Shown here in pieces: positions 1-7,871 of a DNA stretch of 19,018 bases (position 1 is the stretch's first letter; each line of letters opens with the position of its first letter). The notes beneath the pieces were generated by a model. It was given only the letters and a program-made list of their open reading frames with translations. It was not told the DNA's origin and made no database searches. The position numbers were made by a program, and so were the translations under genes. Source of the stretch: Flavobacteriales bacterium (GTDB lineage: Bacteria; Bacteroidota; Bacteroidia; Flavobacteriales_F; PHOS-HE28); contig JAHEFL010000001.1 of assembly GCA_024640205.1 (NCBI GenBank), positions 1 through 19,018 on the forward strand, read 5' to 3'.

Positions 1-1
1 A

Positions 2-643
2 GAGCTCTGTGCGTCCAATGATTCGCTGGCGAGCTACATATGGATGCTCGATGGCGACACGGTCCCGGGTGCTACCGGGCCTTGTTTCATGCCGAATTCC
101 GCAGGACTTTGGGCTGTTATCGGAACGAATGGTTTCGGTTGTTCCTCCGCAAGCAACAGCATCGTCGTATGTCCATTGATCGCCATCGTTCGGGAGGGGA
201 ACGTGTTAAGCGTTCCGGCAGGATACCAGGATTACGCATGGACCCTCAACGGAATCGCGATCGGAGCGGACCAGCCTTTCCTGATCACACAGGAAGATGG
301 AATGTACGCTGTGACCATGAGCGGCCCTAATGGTTGCGAAATGACAGCGGAATACGAACTCAATACGGTCGGCGTGGAAGACGTTAGCGGTCTAGGCGAC
401 GGGCTTGCCATCCACCCCAACCCGAGCGGCGGACCTTTCACCGTGGCGGCCAAGGGACTGCCCTCGGGATCCGCGCGCATCCTGGTCCACGATGCAGGGG
501 GACGCGTAGTGGCGGTGCGGCCCGTTGCGATCATCGGTGGAACACTCCGATACGCCATGACGCTCTACCTTGCTCCCGGCGCTTACCTGGTCGAGGTGCG
601 GATCGGCGAACGATCCCTGGTCGGCCGCCTCCTCGTGAAATGA
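2..643 (+). CDS. T9SS type A sorting-domain protein, C-terminal part (5' end outside window)
   Basis: The reading frame is open from the left edge, so only the last 213 residues are visible and the true start lies upstream. The visible N-terminal part looks like tandem Ig/PKD-like beta modules, with phrases such as YIWMLDGDTV and YAWTLNGIAIG followed by GMYAVTMSGPNGC. This is the usual arrangement in Bacteroidota adhesins and gliding or secreted proteins. After a short linker (GVEDVSGLGDG) comes a domain of about 80 residues beginning LAIHPNPSGGPF and ending in a basic LLVK. That is the classic pattern of the type A sorting domain, which routes cargo through the outer membrane by type IX secretion and is normally cleaved off on attachment or release. 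The cargo's own function cannot be told from this fragment. No clear terminator follows it. Confidence 0.9.
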   Translation, partial: ELCASNDSLASYIWMLDGDTVPGATGPCFMPNSAGLWAVIGTNGFGCSSASNSIVVCPLIAIVREGNVLSVPAGYQDYAWTLNGIAIGADQPFLITQEDGMYAVTMSGPNGCEMTAEYELNTVGVEDVSGLGDGLAIHPNPSGGPFTVAAKGLPSGSARILVHDAGGRVVAVRPVAIIGGTLRYAMTLYLAPGAYLVEVRIGERSLVGRLLVK

Positions 644-700
644 CCTCCCGCCTTGGGCTGCTCCGTTGACCTCCGAACAATACGGCGCATCGTGTTGCCG

Positions 701-708
701 TAGCTTTG
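701..708 (+). promoter_or_regulatory. Candidate Bacteroidota -7 element (TAGCTTTG) for the DUF4175 operon
   Basis: TAGCTTTG matches the Bacteroidota -7 consensus TAnnTTTG and lies 44 bp before the chosen ATG at 753. The following TTCC is shared with the similar element at 7864 upstream of mnmG. No TTG lies at the usual -33 distance (the nearest is about 32 bp upstream, too far), so only half of the promoter is supported. If it is real, the upstream TTG start at 666 would fall before the transcript start. Confidence 0.4.
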
Positions 709-752
709 TTCCACCCGTATCCCGGCATGGCCGTTGCGGGTATGAAAGCACG

Positions 753-3700
753 ATGCGCTCCGAGCCGGACCACTTGATCTCCAAGCTGGATGAATTCATC
801 CGGAAATACTACAAGGACCAACTGGTCCGGGGGGCTCTGTACAGCCTTGGGCTGTTGGTCGCGGTGTTCCTCGTGGTAACGATGCTGGAATACATCGGTC
901 GATTCGGTACGGGGACCCGGACCGTTCTGTTCTGGTCATCGATAAGCGCGATGTTGTTCATCCTGGCTCGCTTCGTTGCCCTACCCCTCTTCAAGTTGTT
1001 CCGGCTCGGTGAGGTGATCTCCCACGCGGAGGCGGCACGCATCATCGGAGTGCATTTCTCCGAGGTCAAGGATAAACTGCTCAATACCCTCCAATTGCGC
1101 GAAATGGCGTTCCTGGATACGCGGCAACGCGACCTGATCGAAGCAGCGATCGAGCAGCGTAGCCGTGAGTTGAAGGCCGTCCCGTTCGCCAATGCCATAG
1201 ACCTTAGGAACAACCGGCGGTATCTCCGATATGCGTTGCCGCCGCTGGCTGTTTTGATGGTTCTTCTTTTCGCCGCTCCAAGCCTTATAACCGGGCCCAC
1301 ACAACGGCTTATCCGGCATGGTAGAGAATTCATTCCCGAAGCACCGTTCCGTTTCATTCTCTTGAACGATGACCTGATCGTTCCAGAGAACCAGGATATT
1401 GAGATCGGGGTGGAATTGCAGGGCGAGGTGATACCCCAACAGGTCGCCTTGGAGGTGGGTGGCCAGCGCATCCCCATGGTGAAGAAGGATGCCCGGCGGT
1501 TCGTACATCGGTTCCGCAATGTCCAGAACGATCTGCGGTTCCGCTTCAGTGCCGAGGGCTTCTGGTCCGTCGATCATGAACTCATCGCGGTGCCCCACCC
1601 CTCCCTCCTCGATTTCGAGCTGCTCCTTGATTTTCCAGCATACCTGAACATGCCTTCCGAGACCATCCGGAATTCCGGGGATGTGGTGGTGCCGATGGGT
1701 ACCACGATATCGTGGCAGGTGAACGCCAAAAGCAGCGACCACCTGGATCTGGTGCTTGGTGATTCCACCGTCATCCTTACACCTTCCGCACGATCTTCCG
1801 AGGGGCAGGTTTTCCGTTCGTCAAGAAGGCTCCTGCGCAGCACCACGTTCCGCATGGTGCCGAGGCTCGAAAATGCGACCAGGCCGACTGGCGCAACGGA
1901 CGAGGGACTGGAGTATCGGCTGGAGGTGATCCCGGATCTCTACCCCACCATACAGGTGGAGACACGGACGGACAGCACCGCTCTGAAGCGGCTCTTTTAC
2001 AGAGGCGAGATCACGGACGACCATGGCTTCAAGCGCCTTGTATTCCATTACCGTTTCGCGGCCGGTGGCGATAGTGTGCCCGCAGAGCTTCGAAGTGGTA
2101 GCGCCGAGATCCGCCTGGATGGCGGTCGGCGTCAGCAGGAATTTTTTCATAGCTGGGATCTGTATGGTTTCTCCACCGCTCCTGGAGATAGGATCGAGCA
2201 TTGGTTCGAGGTATGGGATAATGATGGTGTGAACGGAAGCAAGAGCACGCGAAGCAGTACCCAGATATTCGCCGCACCCACTCGCAGGGAGCTTTCAGAT
2301 CAACAGGAGAAGGACAATGAGGCCATCAAGAGCGGACTGAAGGAGAGCATTCGAGAGGCGCAGGACCTGCAACAGGAGCTGGAAAAACTCAGAAGGGAGC
2401 TGCTTGAGAAAAAGGAGTTGAACTGGCAGGATCGACAGAAGTTGGAGAACGTGATGCAGCGCCAGCAGGAGCTTCAGCAGCGCATTGAGCAAAGCACCGA
2501 ACAGCTTCGGGAGAGCCAGCAGCAACAACAAGAGTTCCGACAGGTGGACGAGCGTTTGCTTGAGAAGCAGATGCAGGTCCAGGAGTTGTTCGAAAATGTG
2601 TTGAGCGAGGAAATGAAGGAGCTTTATCGCAAGGTCCAGGAGTTGATGGAAAAGCTTGATAAGGACGAGCTCCAGGAACAGATGAAGGACATGAAGATGG
2701 GTCAGGAGGATATCGAGAAGGAGTTGGATCGTGCCCTTGAGCTTTTCAAGCAGTTGGAGGTGGAGCAAAAGGCCCAGGATATCATAGATCAATTGGAGGA
2801 GCTGGCGGAAAAGCAGAAGGACCTTGCCGAAGAAACCGATACGGGGGAACGCGATCCCGAGGAGCTGAAGAAAGAGCAGGACGCGTTGAACAAGGAGTTC
2901 GAGGAGCTGCGCAAGGAATTGGACGAACTGGAGGAGAAGAACAAGGAATTGGAGCAACCACTTGAATTCCCGGACACGGAACAGCAGGAAGAGGAAATAG
3001 AACAGGAACAGAAGGAGAGCAGCGAGGAGCTGGAGAACAAGAAGAACAACAAGGCGGGGCAGAAACAGAAAAGCGCCGCCGAGAAAATGGAGCAAATGGC
3101 GTTCGCGATGCAGAGTGCCATGCAGAGCAATGCACAGGAGCAACAAGAGGAGGATATGGACGACCTGCGGCAACTGCTGGAGAATATCGTCGAGCTGAGC
3201 TTCGACCAGGAGGCGGTCATGGATCAGGGCATATCAACCTCCATCCGTGATCCCCGTTTCATTGAGCAGGGGCGGCAACAACGGAAGCTCCGGGATGATG
3301 CCAAGGTCATTGAGGATTCCTTGTTCGCACTGAGCAAACGCGTGCCACAATTGCAGGGCATTGTGAACCGTGAGATGAACGCGGTGAATACGAACATGGA
3401 CGACGCGACGCAGTTGCTTGGTGAGTCACGAGCGAACGAACGCTTCAAGCCGATGGCGGCGGACAAGCAACAACAGGCCATGACCAGCCTGAACAACCTT
3501 GCGCTATTGCTGGATGAGGCCCTGCAACAGATGATGCAGCAAATGATGCAGCAAGGAAGCGGCAGTTGTAACAATCCGAAACCGGGTAAACCCGGACAGG
3601 GACAGGGACAGGGGGTGGCCAAAATGAAGGCCCAGCAGCAGGCGCTTCAAAAGCAACTGGAAGAAATGCGCAAGGCCATGGAGAAGGCCGGTAAGAAGCC

Positions 3701-4178
3701 AGGGGAAAAACCCGGGGAGAAGAACGAAGGTGGTTCGGGAATGTCCGGCATGAGCAAACAGTTGGCACAGCTGGCTGCTCAGCAAGCGGCGATCCGAAAG
3801 GAAATGCAAAAGCTCGGACAGGAATTGAACAAGGATGGCAGTGGTTCCGGGAACGGCCTGAACAAACTTGCGGAGGAAATGGAACAGCAGGAACGCGATA
3901 TCGTGAACCGCAACATCACGCCAGAGACCATGCGCCGCCAGCAGGACATCATGACCAGGCTCCTCGAACATGAGAAAGCGGAACGTGAACGCGAATTGGA
4001 CCAGAAGCGGACCAGCAACGAGGCCAGGGACTTACCGCCACCCGATCCCGCAAAGTATTTCGACTACCAACGACGAAAAGAGAGGGAAGCGGAACTACTC
4101 CGAACAGTACCCCCTGGGTTGAAACCATACTACCGCGATCGCGTGAACACCTATTTCGGTACATTTGACCGACCCTGA
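753..4178 (+). CDS. DUF4175 family membrane protein with giant coiled-coil region
   Basis: This 1141-residue protein (start ATG at 753; a TTG at 666 in the same frame adds a Cys-rich stretch that does not look like protein) fits the DUF4175 family of Bacteroidota. Two hydrophobic segments near residues 25-48 and 57-80, and a third near 161-178, anchor it in the inner membrane. A beta-rich, Ig-like extracytoplasmic region follows to about residue 530. Next comes a very long region rich in Glu, Gln and Lys (from about nt 2300 to 3230, EELRKELDELEEK style) that should form extended coiled coil. The C-terminal third has Gln/Met tracts (QQMMQQMMQQ), a Gly-Pro-Lys-Gln linker (PGKPGQGQGQG) and more helix. 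The family's role is not established and no catalytic motif is visible. Only 8 bp separate it from the HATPase gene, so it probably heads an operon with that gene and ybeY. Confidence 0.85.
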   Translation: MRSEPDHLISKLDEFIRKYYKDQLVRGALYSLGLLVAVFLVVTMLEYIGRFGTGTRTVLFWSSISAMLFILARFVALPLFKLFRLGEVISHAEAARIIGVHFSEVKDKLLNTLQLREMAFLDTRQRDLIEAAIEQRSRELKAVPFANAIDLRNNRRYLRYALPPLAVLMVLLFAAPSLITGPTQRLIRHGREFIPEAPFRFILLNDDLIVPENQDIEIGVELQGEVIPQQVALEVGGQRIPMVKKDARRFVHRFRNVQNDLRFRFSAEGFWSVDHELIAVPHPSLLDFELLLDFPAYLNMPSETIRNSGDVVVPMGTTISWQVNAKSSDHLDLVLGDSTVILTPSARSSEGQVFRSSRRLLRSTTFRMVPRLENATRPTGATDEGLEYRLEVIPDLYPTIQVETRTDSTALKRLFYRGEITDDHGFKRLVFHYRFAAGGDSVPAELRSGSAEIRLDGGRRQQEFFHSWDLYGFSTAPGDRIEHWFEVWDNDGVNGSKSTRSSTQIFAAPTRRELSDQQEKDNEAIKSGLKESIREAQDLQQELEKLRRELLEKKELNWQDRQKLENVMQRQQELQQRIEQSTEQLRESQQQQQEFRQVDERLLEKQMQVQELFENVLSEEMKELYRKVQELMEKLDKDELQEQMKDMKMGQEDIEKELDRALELFKQLEVEQKAQDIIDQLEELAEKQKDLAEETDTGERDPEELKKEQDALNKEFEELRKELDELEEKNKELEQPLEFPDTEQQEEEIEQEQKESSEELENKKNNKAGQKQKSAAEKMEQMAFAMQSAMQSNAQEQQEEDMDDLRQLLENIVELSFDQEAVMDQGISTSIRDPRFIEQGRQQRKLRDDAKVIEDSLFALSKRVPQLQGIVNREMNAVNTNMDDATQLLGESRANERFKPMAADKQQQAMTSLNNLALLLDEALQQMMQQMMQQGSGSCNNPKPGKPGQGQGQGVAKMKAQQQALQKQLEEMRKAMEKAGKKPGEKPGEKNEGGSGMSGMSKQLAQLAAQQAAIRKEMQKLGQELNKDGSGSGNGLNKLAEEMEQQERDIVNRNITPETMRRQQDIMTRLLEHEKAERERELDQKRTSNEARDLPPPDPAKYFDYQRRKEREAELLRTVPPGLKPYYRDRVNTYFGTFDRP

Positions 4179-4186
4179 AACGTCCC

Positions 4187-4624
4187 ATGGGAGCCTTGAC
4201 CGAAGAGTTGGAATTCACACGACGTATCGACTTCCCTGCAAAGGCCGAGAACATCGCCTTGGCGGAAAAGCTGATCGATGAGGCCTGTACGGCACATGAC
4301 GTGCACGAAAGCCGCTACGGGAACATACTGATCGCTCTGACGGAAGCCGTCAACAACGCCATCCATCATGGTAACCGGCTGGATCCGTCCAAGTCCGTGA
4401 GCCTTGGATATCAGGCCAAGGAGGATCGTATCATTTTCGTGGTGCAGGATCAAGGACCGGGATTTGATTTCGAGCACCTTCCCGACCCTACTGATCCGCA
4501 GAACCTTGAAAAGCCGCACGGTCGCGGTGTTTTCCTGATGCGCGCACTGGCCGATGATGTGGAGTTCTCAGAGAACGGGGCCACGGTGACCATGGCTTTC
4601 AGCCTTGCTCCTGTCAAGGAATAG
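4187..4624 (+). CDS. ATP-binding protein, anti-sigma regulatory factor (RsbW/SpoIIAB-like HATPase)
   Basis: The 145-residue protein is essentially a single GHKL-type ATPase domain. The N box is seen at residues 49-63 (IALTEAVNNAIHHGN, with Glu53 and Asn57 as the expected Mg/ATP contacts). The G1 box is DQGPGFD at 88-94 and the G2 glycine loop is HGRGVFLM at 111-118. There is no dimerisation/His-phosphotransfer domain, which fits the serine-kinase/anti-sigma group (HATPase_c_2) rather than a two-component histidine kinase. Members of that group act on sigma-factor or STAS anti-anti-sigma partners, but no such partner gene is nearby, so its target is unknown. It follows the DUF4175 gene after 8 bp and its stop lies 6 bp before the ybeY ATG, which supports co-transcription and perhaps translational coupling. 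Confidence 0.88.
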   Translation: MGALTEELEFTRRIDFPAKAENIALAEKLIDEACTAHDVHESRYGNILIALTEAVNNAIHHGNRLDPSKSVSLGYQAKEDRIIFVVQDQGPGFDFEHLPDPTDPQNLEKPHGRGVFLMRALADDVEFSENGATVTMAFSLAPVKE

Positions 4625-4630
4625 TTGGCC

Positions 4631-5050
4631 ATGTCCTCCATCACCTTCAAGGTCATGGATGTACCCGATGCGTTCCGGGATCGCGAAAAGCTTCGGTCCT
4701 GGTTGAACGATGTTGCCCGCGAACACGGACACGGGATCAATGAGCTCAACTTCGTCCTGATGAGTGATGATGCACTTTGGGAGTACAATCAGCGCTACCT
4801 CGGGCACGATGAACTCACCGATGTCATCACCTTCGACGGACAGACGGGCATCGGCTTATCCGGAGATGTGCTGATGAGTTACGATAGGATACGCGAGAAT
4901 GCGGTCATCTTCGGAGCAACCGCCCAGCATGAACTGCACCGGGTGATGGTACACGGGCTGCTCCATTTACTCGGTCACAAGGACAAGACCAAGGCGGATC
5001 GCAATGCGATGCGCGAAACGGAGGATCATTACCTGGCCCGATTGAAGTAA
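4631..5050 (+). CDS. ybeY: rRNA maturation RNase YbeY
   Basis: This 139-residue protein is the usual size for YbeY, the metal-dependent endoribonuclease that works in 16S rRNA 3'-end maturation and 70S quality control. Recognisable family blocks are the N-terminal INELNFVLMSDDALWEYN, the core YLGHDELTDVITFD at residues 57-69, GDVLMSYDRI, and the metal-binding helix HGLLHLLGHKDK at 108-119 followed by MRETEDHYL. The first two metal ligands would be His108 and His112. The third position, His in most YbeY proteins, is Asp118 here, a variant I recall from other Bacteroidota. The ATG at 4631 was chosen over an in-frame TTG at 4625; an AAGGA at 4616-4620 is well spaced for it. It is the last gene of the three-gene set and faces the convergent cupin gene. 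Confidence 0.93.
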   Translation: MSSITFKVMDVPDAFRDREKLRSWLNDVAREHGHGINELNFVLMSDDALWEYNQRYLGHDELTDVITFDGQTGIGLSGDVLMSYDRIRENAVIFGATAQHELHRVMVHGLLHLLGHKDKTKADRNAMRETEDHYLARLK

Positions 5051-5093
5051 TTCGCAGCGCGATCGCGCCAAGCGGGAAGGAATTTGCTCTGGG

Positions 5094-5969
5094 CTAATTG
5101 TGACCCCCTCCTCTCTCCATCCCGATGGCATCGCCAATTCGGCATAGTGCTCCGCCCATCGCAGCATACCCGGTTGCTGCAATACCCTTCAGGAGACCGT
5201 CCTTTTTCTTGAACGCCCATACATCCTTCAGGAATAGAGGGAAATTATGCGAATTCAGCAGGTCGAAAGCGACCGATATCGTCGGTTCGAGGGACTTGGC
5301 CGTATGCCAGATCCCGAAGGGAATGAACAATGTTTCCCCTGGACCCACCACGAACGTGATCGGGGTGGCATGCTTGTATAAGGGATATTTCTCCAGATCA
5401 ACGGATTCAATATCCGGAATGCTGCTCATCCAACTGTTCCCGGGTTCGGGATAGAGATACTTCTCCTGCCCCCTGGGCCAGACAGTGAACTCCTTCCGAC
5501 CATAGAGTTGATTGATCCATGCGCTCAAGTGGTAGTAGTCCAGGTGAACGTACGGGAACTTGCCCCCCTCCCCCCCAATGAACAACTCCAATGCGCTGCC
5601 CCAATAGCCCCGCTTGAACCAAGTGCTCTGGAGCCAGTTCGGTCGGGCAAAGCCAAGGTCCAATGGCGACACCATGGGAACCAGTTCCGGCAGTTGGGTC
5701 GGGATGTGGAACTTACATGGGTATGGGACCGGCCGGCTCGTATCCTTTCCTTCGACCAAGTCCATGATCCCTGACATCGAATATTCCTGACCATTGACCT
5801 GTGTAAGCCGGTCGCCATAGTGTTCGCGGAACCAATCCGGAGAAAACCGATCATAGGCCGACCAATCACGCGTGGCACCTATGAACACAAGCGGAATGCC
5901 CGGTTTCCAATGTTCCTCTATGAATTGCTCATACGGGAACGTGGCCGCGTCGACCTTCTTGATCTCCAT
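5094..5969 (-). CDS. Cupin-like / JmjC (cupin_8) domain protein, putative Fe(II)/2-oxoglutarate oxygenase
   Basis: The 291-residue protein has the layout of the cupin_8/JmjC hydroxylase group. An N-terminal segment reads EEHWKPGIPLVFIGATRDW (the 'acceptor of a rescued protein' start common in FIH-like enzymes). The double-stranded beta helix then carries the metal motif HLD (His142, Asp144) in FPYVHLDYYHLSAWINQLYGRKEFTVWP. The distal ligand His222 lies in GETLFIPFGIWHTAKSLEPTISVAF. These three residues would bind Fe(II), and Lys159 is a candidate 2-oxoglutarate contact. Known relatives hydroxylate protein or small-molecule substrates; the substrate here cannot be inferred. No signal peptide is seen, so it is probably cytoplasmic. 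It converges on ybeY with a 43-bp gap and lies 83 bp downstream of another minus-strand gene. Confidence 0.8.
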   Translation of the reverse strand: MEIKKVDAATFPYEQFIEEHWKPGIPLVFIGATRDWSAYDRFSPDWFREHYGDRLTQVNGQEYSMSGIMDLVEGKDTSRPVPYPCKFHIPTQLPELVPMVSPLDLGFARPNWLQSTWFKRGYWGSALELFIGGEGGKFPYVHLDYYHLSAWINQLYGRKEFTVWPRGQEKYLYPEPGNSWMSSIPDIESVDLEKYPLYKHATPITFVVGPGETLFIPFGIWHTAKSLEPTISVAFDLLNSHNFPLFLKDVWAFKKKDGLLKGIAATGYAAMGGALCRIGDAIGMERGGGHN

Positions 5970-6052
5970 GGAGGGCTTATATCACGCGCAACGACCCGGG
6001 CAATACGCCGGAAACCAGGGATCGGCGCTGCGAACGGAATGCCATACCTGCC

Positions 6053-6454
6053 CTACTTCTTCATGGTGGAAAGGGTCTCCCGCACCATCGTGTTGACCGT
6101 ACCCGCCTTGGTCTTCACTTTTTCCCAGTCTTCAGCAGAGGCGCCATTCACCAAGGTCAACATCTGGTCGAGCATGCCTTGCGCTTCGATCAGTGCATCG
6201 TGGTCTGCCCCAAGCTTATTGCGCTCTTCCGCTGCCGCTGTGGTCAATTGCTTATCCACGGAGGTCAACTGGCCATCCACAACGGCCCGCGTATCCTTCA
6301 ACATCGCGGAGGTCGCCCTGATGTCATCCTGATAGCGGCCTTGTTCAGGTGCCAAATTGCCCGTGGTTACGGGTGCAACGGAACGGTCCTGAGCGGACAG
6401 CGAAGCGGATCCCGCGAACATCACCGCGCATAGAAGTACGATCAACTGTTTCAT
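6053..6454 (-). CDS. Small exported helical protein of unknown function
   Basis: I chose the internal ATG at 6454 because it gives a clean signal peptide (MKQLIVLLCAVMFAGSASLSAQ, with cleavage likely after SLSA or AQ). The longer frame to 6607 adds a Cys/Trp-rich stretch that does not resemble an N-terminus. The mature part, about 110 residues, is polar and should be almost entirely helical (DDIRATSAMLKDTRAVVDGQL, EERNKLGADHDALIEAQGML). It has no cysteines and no motif I recognise. It is probably periplasmic. It is transcribed away from the YbjN-like gene and towards the cupin gene, 83 bp ahead of it, so the two minus-strand genes may share a transcript. Its function is unknown. Confidence 0.7.
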   Translation of the reverse strand: MKQLIVLLCAVMFAGSASLSAQDRSVAPVTTGNLAPEQGRYQDDIRATSAMLKDTRAVVDGQLTSVDKQLTTAAAEERNKLGADHDALIEAQGMLDQMLTLVNGASAEDWEKVKTKAGTVNTMVRETLSTMKK

Positions 6455-6643
6455 GTCAATGAGGTTATGGCGGATCCACCACTTGTTCGGCGCATGAACC
6501 CGAGGGACCAATTTACGGCTTGTATCGCTATCCATGGCAGGACCGAACTGCGCGAACTTCAGACCGTATGCACAATAGCACTTATCGGTAACGTTGTATG
6601 AACACATTCACATTCCTTTGCACACCAAATCGACCATGCCCCC

Positions 6644-7132
6644 ATGCCCGTCTTCCGCTCCTTCGCCCTTTTTCTTGCCGTATTGCTCGTATCGATCGGC
6701 AGCCTTTATGCCCAAAAGGGTGGCAAATCCTTGGGAAAGAAGGACCTTCAGAAAATGTATTCCAGTTATCTGACCGACCAAGGATACCGGCCCGAGGTGG
6801 ATGATGATGGGGACATTAGGTTCATGAGTGAGGGAAAGACCTATTTCATCGCGGTCGACGAAGAGGACACGGAATGTTTTCGCTTGGTGCTGGCCAACAT
6901 CTGGGAGATCGAAAGCGAGGAAGAGCGTCAGCGCGTGTACGTGGCCATGGACCACTGCAATGCCACGGCTAAAGTCGCCAAGGCATATATGGTCAGGGAT
7001 AATGTGTGGGTCGGGATCGAGAGTTTCATCGCAGAGCCGAAGGACTTCGAGCTGATCTTCAAGCGTTCCATGTCAGCCTTGGGTCACGGAGTTGCGCTGT
7101 ACGTGGGCAAAATGCGCGAGGAGGGCGAATAA
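6644..7132 (+). CDS. Exported YbjN-like domain protein
   Basis: The 162-residue protein starts with a signal peptide (MPVFRSFALFLAVLLVSIGSLYAQ). The mature part resembles the YbjN/type III secretion chaperone-like fold. A short helix (KDLQKMYSSYLTDQGYRPEV) is followed by strands ending in an acidic DDDGDIRFMSEGKTYFIAVDEED. Then comes a cysteine-containing strand (CFRLVLANIWEIE), a helix ending in DHCNATAKVAKAYMVRDNVWVGIESFI, and a terminal helix with FKRSMSALGHGVALYVGKM. That order (acidic N-terminal hairpin, 'N...KVAKAY' block, hydrophobic C-terminal helix) is the usual YbjN pattern. The fold often acts as a chaperone or binding module, but the function here is unknown. It is divergent from the small exported protein across a 189-bp spacer. 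Confidence 0.72.
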   Translation: MPVFRSFALFLAVLLVSIGSLYAQKGGKSLGKKDLQKMYSSYLTDQGYRPEVDDDGDIRFMSEGKTYFIAVDEEDTECFRLVLANIWEIESEEERQRVYVAMDHCNATAKVAKAYMVRDNVWVGIESFIAEPKDFELIFKRSMSALGHGVALYVGKMREEGE

Positions 7133-7295
7133 GGCCTATCATACCATTCTCTCCTGCGTGTTTTCCACGAACAGGGGGGGTATTCGTTTTCCTCTGATCG
7201 ATCGTTGAAAAACACATCCTCCTTTTACTGGACATCGGGTGACCCGTCCAAGTATTTTGCTGTCCGACCGATGTCGCTCATGGCCGGTCCTGTAC

Positions 7296-7727
7296 ATGTC
7301 GCAAGACCGAAAATCGGACGATTCTCTACCAGCAGCTCCTGAGGTTCCGCTGCACAGGCTTGATCCCATTGACCCTGCGGTAAAACACGAGTTGCTTACT
7401 GCGCTGGATGAACCCGGACAGGTGGTGGTGCATTGCGAGGTCATTGGCGATGGATCGGAACATGTACGGATATGGCCCACGACCTACTTGGTATGCAGGC
7501 ATACCGGCGCCCGAAGCAAATTGTTATTTGCCGAGGGTATAGCCATGCCCCCGCATTGGATGTCCCTGCAACGATCCGGGAAAGCGTGCTTCACACTCAT
7601 ATTCGCCGGACTGGGCAAGGATTGTATGCTCTTCGATCTATTCGAGGAGATCCCGGAACACGGTGCGTTCAGCGCGCGTGGCATTCTTCGTAATTCGATG
7701 GATGTGTATCGTGTGCTTTTGGATTGA
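7296..7727 (+). CDS. Conserved-looking hypothetical protein, unrecognised
   Basis: This 143-residue protein starts best at the ATG at 7296. A GTG at 7239 in frame adds an unconvincing Arg/Ser-rich lead. It has no signal peptide and no membrane segment. The sequence has the look of a compact alpha/beta domain: VVVHCEVIGDGSEHVRIWPTTYLV, then a basic turn and SKLLFAEGIAMPPHW, then FTLIFAGLGKDCMLFDLFEEIPEHG and a C-terminal DVYRVLL. The strand-rich middle and the acidic FDLFEEIPEHG block feel like a Bacteroidota family of unknown function, but I cannot name it and assign no activity. The gene stands alone: 163 bp follow the YbjN-like gene and 228 bp precede mnmG. Confidence 0.7.
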   Translation: MSQDRKSDDSLPAAPEVPLHRLDPIDPAVKHELLTALDEPGQVVVHCEVIGDGSEHVRIWPTTYLVCRHTGARSKLLFAEGIAMPPHWMSLQRSGKACFTLIFAGLGKDCMLFDLFEEIPEHGAFSARGILRNSMDVYRVLLD

Positions 7728-7766
7728 TCACCGTCGTTACTTAGGCTCAGGACACCCCGGCATTCC

Positions 7767-7783
7767 ATGGTCCACAAGACCAT
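7767..7783. repeat. Short inverted repeat ahead of mnmG
   Basis: ATGGTC (7767-7772) and GACCAT (7778-7783) form a perfect 6-bp stem around a CACAA loop; the flanks CC and TGG could extend it imperfectly. No T-tract follows, so it is not a standard terminator. It may be a weak hairpin at the end of the preceding gene's transcript or chance. Confidence 0.3.
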
Positions 7784-7863
7784 TGGGCCGTAACGCACTA
7801 AGATCCCCGGTCGGCGTAAACGTAGGGGCCAGTCTTGGGGGTCGCGAACACCACGCTGAAAGC

Positions 7864-7871
7864 TACCTTTG
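7864..7871 (+). promoter_or_regulatory. Candidate -7 element (TACCTTTG) for mnmG
   Basis: TACCTTTG fits the Bacteroidota -7 consensus TAnnTTTG and is followed by TTCC, as at 701. It lies 84 bp before the mnmG ATG. The nearest upstream TTG (7835-7837) is 26 bp away, somewhat beyond the usual -33 spacing. If used, it gives mnmG an mRNA leader of roughly 75-80 nt. Confidence 0.45.

Noticed and set aside
666..752. TTG start at 666 for the DUF4175 protein
   Set aside because: The added 29 residues (Cys/Arg/Gly-rich) do not resemble a protein start, and the stretch contains the promoter-like TAGCTTTG; the ATG at 753 is better.
2295..3173. Long minus-strand open frame, 292 residues, strikingly Leu-rich
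   Set aside because: It is the antisense of the Glu/Gln/Lys-rich coiled coil; CTC/CTT/CTG-type codons arise mechanically from GAG/AAG/CAG. The plus-strand gene explains it.
5057..5068. Perfect palindrome GCGCGATCGCGC between ybeY and the convergent cupin gene
   Set aside because: It has no T-tract and no loop, so it is a poor terminator. A similar CGCGATCGCG occurs inside DUF4175 (4134-4143), indicating a generally favoured word.
5820..6332. Plus-strand open frame of 170 residues across the start of the cupin gene and the end of the small secreted protein gene
   Set aside because: It overlaps two better-supported minus-strand genes and its sequence is Arg/Ser-rich without any domain or export signal.
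7133..7295. A riboswitch or small RNA in the spacer before the hypothetical gene
   Set aside because: There is a run of seven G and no stable paired structure I could draw; nothing specific to support it.
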